A stretch of DNA of 51,486 bases from JBCCGI01 sp039029355. Lineage in GTDB: Bacteria; Planctomycetota; UBA1135; GCA-002686595. Every line of letters begins with the position of its first letter. Position 1 is the first letter of the stretch. The stretch is from the NCBI GenBank assembly GCA_039029355.1, contig JBCCGI010000060.1, positions 1 through 51,486 of the forward strand, written 5' to 3'. The notes under the pieces were generated by a model. The model made no database searches. It was not told the DNA's origin and saw only the letters and a program-made list of their open reading frames with translations. Made by a program: the position numbers and the translations under genes. This document shows, piece by piece, positions 17,894 to 25,854 of the stretch.

Positions 17894-19666
17894 GTGAGCG
17901 ACAAACCGTCCGGCTGGATGGCGAGCGTGTTCCAACGCCGCTACCGCGAGGTCACCCCCGAAGCCATCGTGTTCGGCATCCTGATCGGGGTGGTCATGAA
18001 CGCGGCCATCACCTACTCGGGCCTGAAGATCGGCTTCACCCTCGGGGGGAGCGCGATCGCCGCGGTGCTCGGCTGGGGCGTGCTGCGCGGGCTCCTGCGC
18101 AAGGGCTCGATCGTCGAGAACAACGTGGCGCAGACCGTCGCCTCGGCGGTCAACACGTCCAACAGCGGCGTGATCTTCACCGTGCCGGTGCTCTTCCTCC
18201 TGGGCGTCGAGTTCGACTGGCTCTGGCTCGGGGCGGCCTGCTCGGCGGGGGCGATCCTCGGGGTGGCGTTCATCATCCCGACCAGGAAGCAGATGATCGA
18301 CTTCGAGCGGCTGCGCTTCCCGACCGGGACCGCCGTGGCCGCGGTGCTGCGCTCGCCCGGCGAAGGCGTCAAGAAGGCCCAGGTGCTGCTGTTCGGAATC
18401 GGCGCCTCGATGCTGATCTTCTTCTTCACCAAGTCGCACGAGCTCGGCATCCCCGGCTACGAGGCCCTGGGCATCCCCGGCGTCGGGCACGAGACCGTCG
18501 ACGTGGGCCTCTGGATCTCGCAGGTCCTACCCTGGAGCGACTCGATGCAGTTCGTCTGGGCCATCGCGCCGTTCGCGATCGGCGCCGGCTTCATCACCGG
18601 GCGGCCCGGGCTGGTCGTGCTGGCCGGGGGCATCCTGGCCTACCTCATCATCACGCCGATCGCCCACGCGTCGGGCTGGATGCCGCCGGAGGTCGCGGGC
18701 GAGCAGGCGCCGGGTTGGGGGCGCTCGAACATGAACCGCCCGCTCGGCATCGGGATGCTGATGGGCGGGGCGCTGATCGGCCTCCTGTTCGCGCTGCCGG
18801 CCATGGGCTCGGCCTTCAAGGGCCTGCGGCCCACCGGCGGCGACGACTCGAAGCGCTCGGAGCTGCCGCTCGGCGTGCTGTTCGCCGCCGTGCCGCTGGC
18901 CTTCGGCGTGCTGTTCGCCGGCGCCTACTTCACGCTCTCGGAGGGCAACGTCATGCAGGCCGGCCTGATCGCCGGCATCGGCACGGCCTGGATGTGGTTC
19001 GCGGGCATCGTGATCGCCCAGTGCACGGGCATGACCGACTGGAGCCCGATCTCCGGCATCGCGCTCGTGACCGTGATGATCTGCCTCTTGATCACCGGCA
19101 AGGAGGTCGTGCCGGCGGTGCTGGTCGGCGCCGCGGTCTGCGTCGCGATCACGCTGTGCGCGGACATGATGCAGGACCTGAAGACCGGGCACATGGTGGG
19201 GGGCCTGCCGATCCGCCAGCAGTTCCTGGAGCTCTGCGTCGTTTGGATCGGCCCGCTGGTCTGCCTCGCCGTCGTGTGGCTGCTCGCGCGCAGCAACATG
19301 AACGAGTTCGGCGCGGCCTTCGGGCCCGGCACCGACTCGCCCGCGCCGCAGGCGGCGGCGCTGCAGGGCGCGATCGACGGCATCCGCGGTGGCGACGCGC
19401 CGTACCACCTCTTCGCGATGGGCGGGCTGCTCGGGGCGGGGCTGTCGCTCTCGGGCCTCGCGGGCCTCGGCGTGCTGGTCGGGCTCTCGATGTACCTGCC
19501 GCTCGCGTACCTCTTGCCGTACGGGCTGGGCTGCCTGCTGCAGATGCTCTGCCAGAAGATGAAGGGCGCGGCCTGGACCGAGACCTGGGGCGTGCCGTTC
19601 GCGGCGGGGATGTTGGTCGGGGAAGGACTCCTCGGCGTGGCCTTTGCGATCTGGAGCCTGGTCTAG
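17894..19666 (+). CDS. OPT-family oligopeptide/metal-chelate transporter
   Basis: This 590-residue polytopic inner-membrane protein opens with TPEAIVFGILIGVVMNAAIT and YSGLKIGFTLGGSAIAAVLG, matching the N-terminal region of OPT/YSL transporters, and keeps the NNVAQTVASAVNTSNSG block. It has roughly 14-16 hydrophobic segments. OPT proteins move oligopeptides or metal chelates with protons; the substrate here cannot be deduced. The GTG at 17894 is preceded by GAAGGAGA (17881-17888) at ideal spacing. The next gene starts 11 bases after its stop and probably encodes a functional partner. Confidence 0.9.
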   Translation: MSDKPSGWMASVFQRRYREVTPEAIVFGILIGVVMNAAITYSGLKIGFTLGGSAIAAVLGWGVLRGLLRKGSIVENNVAQTVASAVNTSNSGVIFTVPVLFLLGVEFDWLWLGAACSAGAILGVAFIIPTRKQMIDFERLRFPTGTAVAAVLRSPGEGVKKAQVLLFGIGASMLIFFFTKSHELGIPGYEALGIPGVGHETVDVGLWISQVLPWSDSMQFVWAIAPFAIGAGFITGRPGLVVLAGGILAYLIITPIAHASGWMPPEVAGEQAPGWGRSNMNRPLGIGMLMGGALIGLLFALPAMGSAFKGLRPTGGDDSKRSELPLGVLFAAVPLAFGVLFAGAYFTLSEGNVMQAGLIAGIGTAWMWFAGIVIAQCTGMTDWSPISGIALVTVMICLLITGKEVVPAVLVGAAVCVAITLCADMMQDLKTGHMVGGLPIRQQFLELCVVWIGPLVCLAVVWLLARSNMNEFGAAFGPGTDSPAPQAAALQGAIDGIRGGDAPYHLFAMGGLLGAGLSLSGLAGLGVLVGLSMYLPLAYLLPYGLGCLLQMLCQKMKGAAWTETWGVPFAAGMLVGEGLLGVAFAIWSLV

Positions 19667-19677
19667 GAGGCCGAACC

Positions 19678-20835
19678 ATGCGATCCAACCTAGGCAACCT
19701 GCTCCTCATCCTCGGGACCGTGCTCAGCGGTCTCGCCGCCGCCAACAGCGCCAAGGCGTCGCGCTGGCTGGCCCTTGAGTCCGGCGCCTATCCCGGCGAG
19801 TTCCTGGCCCGCGCCGTGACCGCTGATGGAGGCGACGAGCTCGCCGCCGCCGGCGCCGAGCTCACCGACGAGGTCGTCGCCGCGCTCCGCGCCGCCGGCC
19901 ACGACGGCGCGCTGGTCAAGGACCCGCCGCGCGACGTGGAGTCGCTGGCGCGCGCCGACACCGACGGGCTCTCCGGCCGCATCCTGGCCGAGGACGTACC
20001 CGTCGGCCAGGAGAGCAACACGATCGAAGCCGGCTGGCGCGTGACCGACGCGCTCCTGGAGCGCCTCGCCGCAGCGGGCCGCACCGAGCTGGCGATCGAG
20101 CTGGACGGCGCCACCGCGGCCATCCCGACCGCGCCCGCGGCGGCCCCCGAAGGCCTCTCGGGCGACGCGCTCGCGGCCGCCGAGGCCGAGAGCGCGGAGA
20201 CCTTCGACTTCGCCGTCGCTGACGCGCTCGAGGGCGGGCGCGTCGCGAACGAGTTCCAGCTGACCGAAGACGTGGTGATCGCCGCCGACACCTTCCTTGA
20301 CGACGAGGCCTTGGCGAAGCTCAGCGCGGCGCCCGGCGACGACGTGAAGGTGCGCATCCTGAAGCGCTTCACCTTCGCGGGCTGGGAGATGCGGTGGGTC
20401 TTCCTCCTGGGTCTCGGCGCGCTGGTGGCCGGTATCTTCGTCAAGCGTGGCGCCGTGCAGGCGGACGCGGGCGACGAAGCGGAAGGCGGCGGCGCGGGGA
20501 TCTCCGAGCTCCTCCTGGATCTCGACACGCTCGCGCAGCGCGTCGAGGAGCTGGCCGGCTCGGCGGCGCAGCTCGACATCGACGAGATCCGCGGCGCCGT
20601 CGATCCGCTGCTGAGCGGCGAGCTCTACCGCCTGATCGAGCACCGCGGCGTGGTGCAGGCGGCGTTCGGCTCGGCGCGCTTCGCGGCGATCTACGGGCCG
20701 CTCGCCGGCGGCGAGCGCTTCCTCAACCGCTGCTGGTCGGCCTCGGTCGACGGCTATCCCGAGGAGGCTCGGGCCTGCCTGGGCGACGCGTTGCCGCTGC
20801 TGCAGGAGGCCCGAACCGCCTTCCGAGAGGCCTAG
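19678..20835 (+). CDS. Two-helix membrane protein with three RpoC-like repeats, OPT-linked
   Basis: The 385-residue protein has membrane helices at about 5-25 and 236-256. Between them lie three ~42-residue copies of one module: GEFLARAVTADGGDELAAAG (continuing LTDEVVAALRAAG), GRILAEDVPVGQESNTIEAG (continuing VTDALLERLAAAG) and GRVANEFQLTEDVVIAADTF (continuing LDDEALAKLSAAPGDDVKVR). The pattern recalls a segment of bacterial RNA polymerase beta-prime (G-R-x-L-A-E-D-V ... A-G ... L ... V-K-V-R-S). After helix 2 comes a helical cytoplasmic domain with conserved-looking FLNRCWSASVDGYPEEA. It directly follows the OPT transporter (11-base gap), so I infer an accessory role in that transport system. 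Confidence 0.75.
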   Translation: MRSNLGNLLLILGTVLSGLAAANSAKASRWLALESGAYPGEFLARAVTADGGDELAAAGAELTDEVVAALRAAGHDGALVKDPPRDVESLARADTDGLSGRILAEDVPVGQESNTIEAGWRVTDALLERLAAAGRTELAIELDGATAAIPTAPAAAPEGLSGDALAAAEAESAETFDFAVADALEGGRVANEFQLTEDVVIAADTFLDDEALAKLSAAPGDDVKVRILKRFTFAGWEMRWVFLLGLGALVAGIFVKRGAVQADAGDEAEGGGAGISELLLDLDTLAQRVEELAGSAAQLDIDEIRGAVDPLLSGELYRLIEHRGVVQAAFGSARFAAIYGPLAGGERFLNRCWSASVDGYPEEARACLGDALPLLQEARTAFREA

Positions 20836-20914
20836 GGCGGGGGCGAGGGCCCGGCCGGGGCGTGCGGAGCGCGGCGCAGCTGCGCGATGCCGCACGCTTC
20901 GGTATCGTCCCGGT

Positions 20915-23314
20915 ATGAAGACGCTCCGCGCTCTCGCTCTCTCTCTGCTGCTCGCGGCGCCCGCCGCGGCTTCCGACCTCACGCTGAACGGCTCGACCGC
21001 GGCCGAGGTGCCCTTCGGCGGCTCGTTCCAGGTCGAGCTCCAGGGCGGAGCCACCCTGCCGGCCTTCGTCTTCTTCGACGTGACGCCGGGGCCGACGCTG
21101 TTCGAGGGCGAGTCCGTGCCGCTGGGCTTCACCGCCGCGCTCGGCCTGCTCGTGAGCGGGACCACCGACGGCGCGGGCAGCTTCCAGACGCCCTTCTTCC
21201 TGGCCGAGGATCCGTCCTACGCCGGAGCGCAGCTGTTCCTCGCCGGGGTGATCCTCGACGGCACCGACCCCAACGGGCTCGACGTGTCGAACGGCGCGCA
21301 GCTGACGATCGTGCCCAAGGCGGGAGCCGGCGATCCGCAGACCACGCTGGTCGACCGCCCGACGGCCCTCGACGGCAGCGCGGCGACGCTGGCCGACGGC
21401 ACGCTGGCGGCGGGCACGTCGGTGCTGTGGCAGGTGCTCTCGCGGCCGGCGGGCAGCGTGGCGCAGCTGGTCGACGCGGGCGAGCTCTTCCCGTCGTTCG
21501 CGCCCGACGTGGCGGGGGACTACACGATCGGCGTCACCGTGTCGAAGGGCGGCGTCGACGCGAGCTCCGAGACGGTCGTGCACGCCTACGACCTGACGCT
21601 GACCCCCGGCGTCGACGGGCAGTACGTCGTGACGCCGCTGGTCTCGGTGCAGGGCGCGATCGAGGGGCCCGCCGGGGTCACCGCGATGCTGAACGGCAAC
21701 CCGCTCCCGCTGGGGCCGGGGGGCTCCTTCGGGCCGCTCAACGAGGCCTTCGCGGCGGACGATGTATTCCTGCCGCTGCTGTTCGAGCTGCAGCACCCCG
21801 ACGGCAGCGGCACGCGCGAGCGCGTCTCGGTCGGTCAGGGGCTGCCGCTGCCCCTGAGCTTCCCGGCGGTGAAGGCCCTGGAGGCGCGCCTCAACCCCGC
21901 CGGCTACGACCTGGTCGAGGATGCCTCGATCGTCGAGCTGGAAGCGGCCGACATCGAGTCGATCCTGCTGGCCCAGGGCGCGGTCCAGATCGTCAACGAG
22001 GAGGGCCTCTTCGGCTTCACGATCTTCTCGGCGACGGTCGAGTTCCTGAGCGCGAGCTACGGCTCGATCGACGTCGACCTCACGCCCAACGCCGTGGGCG
22101 CCGCCGGGGCGGTGAACCTCTTCAACGTGAACGCGGACTTCCGCGTGACCGGCGAGCTGCTCGAGATCTCCTACGACCTGACCGGCGACATGTCGTCGAA
22201 CCCGACGGTCATCTCGGCCAACCTCGGCTTGACGCCGAGCGGGACCGGGACGCTCGACGCGACGCTGCAGAGCCTCTCGGTCAACCTGCAGAACTTCAAC
22301 TTCAACCTCGACGGCTTCCTAGGCGACGTTGCGGAGCTCTTCATCATCGAGTCGAGCGTCAAGGAAGACGTCGAGGACGCCGTGGCCGAGACGATCGCGG
22401 CCGAGTTCCCGCCGGCGGTCGAGGAGATCCTGTCGGCCTTCGTGATCGAGGGCAACCTGTTCGAGACGCTGGAGATCGACGTCGACATCTCGGCGCCGAT
22501 CACCGGTGTGATCAACAGCTCGGCGGGCACGACGATCCAGCTCGACGGGAATGTCGCGATCGTCAGCTCCGAGCCCGGCTCGCCGGCGGTGAACGCCTAC
22601 CGCACGACCCTGACGGCGCCGCCGCCCTTCGGGTCGACGACGCCCGGCGGCCAGCCGTACGAGGCGGGCCTCGCCGCCGCCGACGACTTCCTGAACCAGG
22701 TGCTCGCGGCCGGCACCGGCGCGGGCCTGCTCAACGGCGACATGACCACGCTCTTCGAGGGCACCAAGGGCGCCGGCGAGCTGTTCTTCACCGACGTCCT
22801 GTCGGTCCTCTTCCCCGGCGCGGGCTTCGACAAGTTCCCCGAGGGGACCCAGGTCGGGCTGCGCGCGGAGGGCACGCTGCCGCCGATCGTGCGCACGACG
22901 CCCGGCGGTTCGGCGCTGGGGCGGATCGACATGTCGGACCTCGAAGCGATCTTCGAGGTCGCCGGGCCGGGCGGCCCGATCCCGGTGCTGCGCGTCACGA
23001 TCGACGCCGGCGCCGAGCTCGAGCTCGACATCGACGGCAGCGGCAACCTGCTGGCGCTGCTCGGCGAGTCGACCGTCGACGCCCAGGCGCTGCAGGGCAT
23101 GTCGGGCTCGAACCTGGCGCTGCTCGACCAGGGCATCGAGTTCCTGGAGGGCGTGCTGGTGCCGCAGCTGACCAAGCTGTTCGAAGGCATCCCGCTGCCG
23201 TCTCTAGAGGCCCAGGGCATCGGGCTGGCGCCGTCGGAGGTGACGGTGATCGGCTCGGGGCTCGACTACGTCGGCTTCTACGGCGACCTGGTACTGCTGC
23301 CGCCCGTGTTCTAG
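20915..23314 (+). CDS. Secreted protein, possible bacterial BPI/TULIP-fold lipid-binding protein
   Basis: The 799-residue product has a signal peptide (cleaved after LLAAPAAA). Residues ~20-230 look like Ig-type beta domains (GSVAQLVDAGELFPSFAPDV, then DYTIGVTV). From ~310 the pattern is alternating amphipathic strands and long helices (LSVNLQNFNFNLDGFLGDVA, then a helix rich in E/A) that resembles the first half of a BPI/LBP-type TULIP fold. Residues ~560-795 resemble the second half (AADDFLNQVLAAG, ELELDIDGSGNLLALLGEST, FLEGVLVPQLTKLFEGIPLP). TULIP proteins hold lipids in a hydrophobic tunnel. The assignment is based on pattern only. No Shine-Dalgarno. It converges on the aminotransferase gene with a 4-base gap. 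Confidence 0.65.
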   Translation: MKTLRALALSLLLAAPAAASDLTLNGSTAAEVPFGGSFQVELQGGATLPAFVFFDVTPGPTLFEGESVPLGFTAALGLLVSGTTDGAGSFQTPFFLAEDPSYAGAQLFLAGVILDGTDPNGLDVSNGAQLTIVPKAGAGDPQTTLVDRPTALDGSAATLADGTLAAGTSVLWQVLSRPAGSVAQLVDAGELFPSFAPDVAGDYTIGVTVSKGGVDASSETVVHAYDLTLTPGVDGQYVVTPLVSVQGAIEGPAGVTAMLNGNPLPLGPGGSFGPLNEAFAADDVFLPLLFELQHPDGSGTRERVSVGQGLPLPLSFPAVKALEARLNPAGYDLVEDASIVELEAADIESILLAQGAVQIVNEEGLFGFTIFSATVEFLSASYGSIDVDLTPNAVGAAGAVNLFNVNADFRVTGELLEISYDLTGDMSSNPTVISANLGLTPSGTGTLDATLQSLSVNLQNFNFNLDGFLGDVAELFIIESSVKEDVEDAVAETIAAEFPPAVEEILSAFVIEGNLFETLEIDVDISAPITGVINSSAGTTIQLDGNVAIVSSEPGSPAVNAYRTTLTAPPPFGSTTPGGQPYEAGLAAADDFLNQVLAAGTGAGLLNGDMTTLFEGTKGAGELFFTDVLSVLFPGAGFDKFPEGTQVGLRAEGTLPPIVRTTPGGSALGRIDMSDLEAIFEVAGPGGPIPVLRVTIDAGAELELDIDGSGNLLALLGESTVDAQALQGMSGSNLALLDQGIEFLEGVLVPQLTKLFEGIPLPSLEAQGIGLAPSEVTVIGSGLDYVGFYGDLVLLPPVF

Positions 23315-23318
23315 GGGC

Positions 23319-24443
23319 TTAGCGGCCGAGCGCGTCCTTCAGCCCGGCCAGGCAGCGCGCGACGTTTTCGGGCGAGGACCCGGCGCCCATCAGCCCGACG
23401 CGCCACACCTTGCCCTTCAGCGGGCCCAGCCCGCCGCCGATCTCGATGCCGTGCTCCTTCAAGAGGTGCGCGCGCACCGCGCCCTCGTCGACGCCGTCCG
23501 GCACGCGGATCGAGGTGAGCGGAACCAGCCGCTCAGCCTCGGGTGCCGCGAGCTCGAGGCCGAGCTCGGCGAGCCCGTCCCAGAACGCGCGGCTGTTCGC
23601 TTCGTGGCGCTGCCAGCGCGCCTCGAGGCCCTCCTCGAGGATGAGCCGTAGCGACTCATGCAGCCCGTAGATCATGTTGATCGGGGCGGTGTGGTGGTAC
23701 GCGCGCTCGGTGCCCCAGTAGCTCGCGATCAGCGTCAGGTCGAGATACCAGCTCTGCACCGGCTGCTTGCGGGCCTGCAGGCGCGCCTCGGCCCGCGGCG
23801 AGAACGAGACCGGCGAGAGCGCGGGCGGGCAGGACAGGCACTTCTGCGTGCCGGAGTACGCCGCGTCGACGCCCCAGGCGTCGAGCTCGACCGGGATGCC
23901 GCCCAGCGACGTGACGCAGTCGACCACGAGCAGCGCACCCAGCTCGTCGGCCACCTCGCGCAGCGGCGCGACGTCGGTGCGCGCGCCGGTCGAGGTCTCG
24001 GCGTGCACGACGCACAAGAGGTCGAAGCGTCGGTTCTCGGTGGCACCTGCGGCGGCGCGGAAGGCCTCGGGCGTGAGCGCGCGGCCCCACTCGCCCTCCA
24101 CCGCGACGACCTCGGCGCCGGCGCGCCGCGCGACCTCGCACATGCGCGTGCCGAAGACGCCGTTCACGCCCACCAGCACGCGTGCGCCGGGCTCGATCAG
24201 GTTGACGAGGCACGTCTCCATGCCCGCCGACCCCGTGCCCGACATCGGCACCGTCAGCGCGTTCTCGGTGCGGAACACCGCGCGGAGCATCGCCCGCACC
24301 TCGTCCATCACCTGCAGGAAGTAGGGGTCGAGGTGTCCGACCGTGGGACGCGCGAGGGCGTCGTAGACGCTCGGCGCCGTCATCGACGGGCCGGGGCCGA
24401 GGAGCAGGCGGTCGGGAGGGGAGAGCTGCGGGAGGGCGTCCAT
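23319..24443 (-). CDS. Alanine/serine-glyoxylate aminotransferase family (class V, PLP)
   Basis: The 374-residue class-V aminotransferase has LLLGPGPSMTAPSVYDAL at the N-terminus, MSGTGSAGMETCLVNL near 67-82 for phosphate binding, HAETSTGA near 147, VVDCVTSLGG with PLP-ring Asp175, and the Schiff-base lysine in YSGTQKCLSCPPALSP (Lys201). This is the AGXT/SPT group, which transaminates glyoxylate to glycine from alanine or serine. The start at 24443 was chosen over an upstream in-frame codon because family proteins begin here. It lies downstream of isocitrate lyase and malate synthase on the same strand, so it may drain glyoxylate into glycine. Confidence 0.9.
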   Translation of the reverse strand: MDALPQLSPPDRLLLGPGPSMTAPSVYDALARPTVGHLDPYFLQVMDEVRAMLRAVFRTENALTVPMSGTGSAGMETCLVNLIEPGARVLVGVNGVFGTRMCEVARRAGAEVVAVEGEWGRALTPEAFRAAAGATENRRFDLLCVVHAETSTGARTDVAPLREVADELGALLVVDCVTSLGGIPVELDAWGVDAAYSGTQKCLSCPPALSPVSFSPRAEARLQARKQPVQSWYLDLTLIASYWGTERAYHHTAPINMIYGLHESLRLILEEGLEARWQRHEANSRAFWDGLAELGLELAAPEAERLVPLTSIRVPDGVDEGAVRAHLLKEHGIEIGGGLGPLKGKVWRVGLMGAGSSPENVARCLAGLKDALGR

Positions 24444-24519
24444 GCGGGCGATGTTGGGCGCCCTCCCGTCGCCGGTCAACCTTGAAGCGCAAGGCCGGCC
24501 GGCGGTTGCCAGCGAAGCT

Positions 24520-25812
24520 CTACGAAGCCTGGCGGTCGGTGAACTGCTCGGCCTCGGTCGAGCCGTCCATCGCGGTGGTCGACGACTGCCCGCCCGACAC
24601 GGCGTTGGAGACCGCGTCGAAGTAGCTGGTGCCGACCTCGTGCTGGTGGCGCGTGGCGCTGTAGCCGTCCGACTCCGAGGCGAACTCGGCCTCCTGCAGC
24701 TCGGAGTAGGCCGCCATCCCGGAGTCGCGGTACCCGCTCGCCAGCGTGAACATGCCGTGGTTGAGCGCGTGGAAGCCGGCCAGCGTCACGAACTGGAACT
24801 TGTAGCCCATCGCGCCGAGCTCGCGCTGGAAGCGCGCGATCACCGCGTCGTCGAGCTTGGCCTTCCAGTTGAACGACGGCGAGCAGTTGTACGCGAGCAA
24901 CTTGCCCGGGTGCTCGGCGTGCAGCGCCTCGGCGAAGCGCTTGGCCTCGGCCAGGTCCGGCGTCGAGGTCTCGCACCACACGAGGTCCGCGTACGGAGCG
25001 TAGGAGATGCCGCGCGCGATGGCCTGGTCGAGGCCGGGCGTGGAGTGGAAGAAGCCCTCCGGCGTGCGCTCGCCGGTCAGGAAGGGCGCGTCGCGCTCGT
25101 CGACGTCGCTCGTAACGAGCCCCGCCGCGTTGGCGTCGGTGCGCGCGATGAGCACGGTCGGCGTGCCGCACACGTCGGCCGCGAGGCGCGCGGCGTTGAG
25201 CGTGCGGATGAAGGTCTGCGTCGGGACCAGCACCTTGCCGCCCAGGTGACCGCACTTCTTCTCCGAGGCGAGCTGATCCTCGAAGTGCACGCCCGAGGCG
25301 CCGGCTTCGATCATGCCCTTCATCAGCTCGAAGGCGTTGAGCGGGCCGCCGAAGCCGGCCTCGGCGTCGGCGACGATCGGCGCGAACCACTCCTGCGAGT
25401 CGTCGCCCTCCATGTGCGCGATCTGGTCGGCGCGCTGTAGGCACTGGTTGATGCGGCGCACGACGTGCGGGACGCTGTTCGCCGGGTAGAGCGACTGGTC
25501 GGGGTACATGTGCCCGGCGATGTTGGCGTCGGCCGCGACCTGCCAGCCGGACAGATAGATCGCCTTCAGCCCGGCGCGCACCATCTGCATGGCCTGGTTG
25601 CCGGTCAGCGCGCCGAGCGCGTGGACGTGGTCCTCCGAGTGCAGGAGCTCCCACAGGCGCTCGGCGCCGCGGCGCGCGAGCGTGTGCTCGACGTGTACGG
25701 AGCCGCGGAGCTTGTCCACCTCGTCGGGGGTGTAGTCGCGCTGCACGCCGTCGAAGCGCTTGGCGCCGGCCAGGGTGTCGCTCGACCAGTCGGGCAGGTA
25801 GGGGGTCGCCAT
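24520..25812 (-). CDS. aceA: Isocitrate lyase
   Basis: The 430-residue protein carries the family signature KKCGHLGGK with catalytic Cys187, the Mg-binding ADAEAGFGG motif, QVAADANIAGHMYPDQSLYP and WCETSTPDLAEAKRFAEAL. The length equals that of typical bacterial AceA. It cleaves isocitrate to glyoxylate and succinate, the first step of the glyoxylate shunt. A GGAGAAGAGAG sequence precedes the ATG. It lies 42 bases downstream of malate synthase and 76 bases upstream of a glyoxylate aminotransferase, so the three genes form a glyoxylate-metabolism module. Confidence 0.97.
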   Translation of the reverse strand: MATPYLPDWSSDTLAGAKRFDGVQRDYTPDEVDKLRGSVHVEHTLARRGAERLWELLHSEDHVHALGALTGNQAMQMVRAGLKAIYLSGWQVAADANIAGHMYPDQSLYPANSVPHVVRRINQCLQRADQIAHMEGDDSQEWFAPIVADAEAGFGGPLNAFELMKGMIEAGASGVHFEDQLASEKKCGHLGGKVLVPTQTFIRTLNAARLAADVCGTPTVLIARTDANAAGLVTSDVDERDAPFLTGERTPEGFFHSTPGLDQAIARGISYAPYADLVWCETSTPDLAEAKRFAEALHAEHPGKLLAYNCSPSFNWKAKLDDAVIARFQRELGAMGYKFQFVTLAGFHALNHGMFTLASGYRDSGMAAYSELQEAEFASESDGYSATRHQHEVGTSYFDAVSNAVSGGQSSTTAMDGSTEAEQFTDRQAS

Positions 25813-25854
25813 TTGAGATCTCTCTTCTCCGGATGCGAGTCGGTAGCTGGTTAG

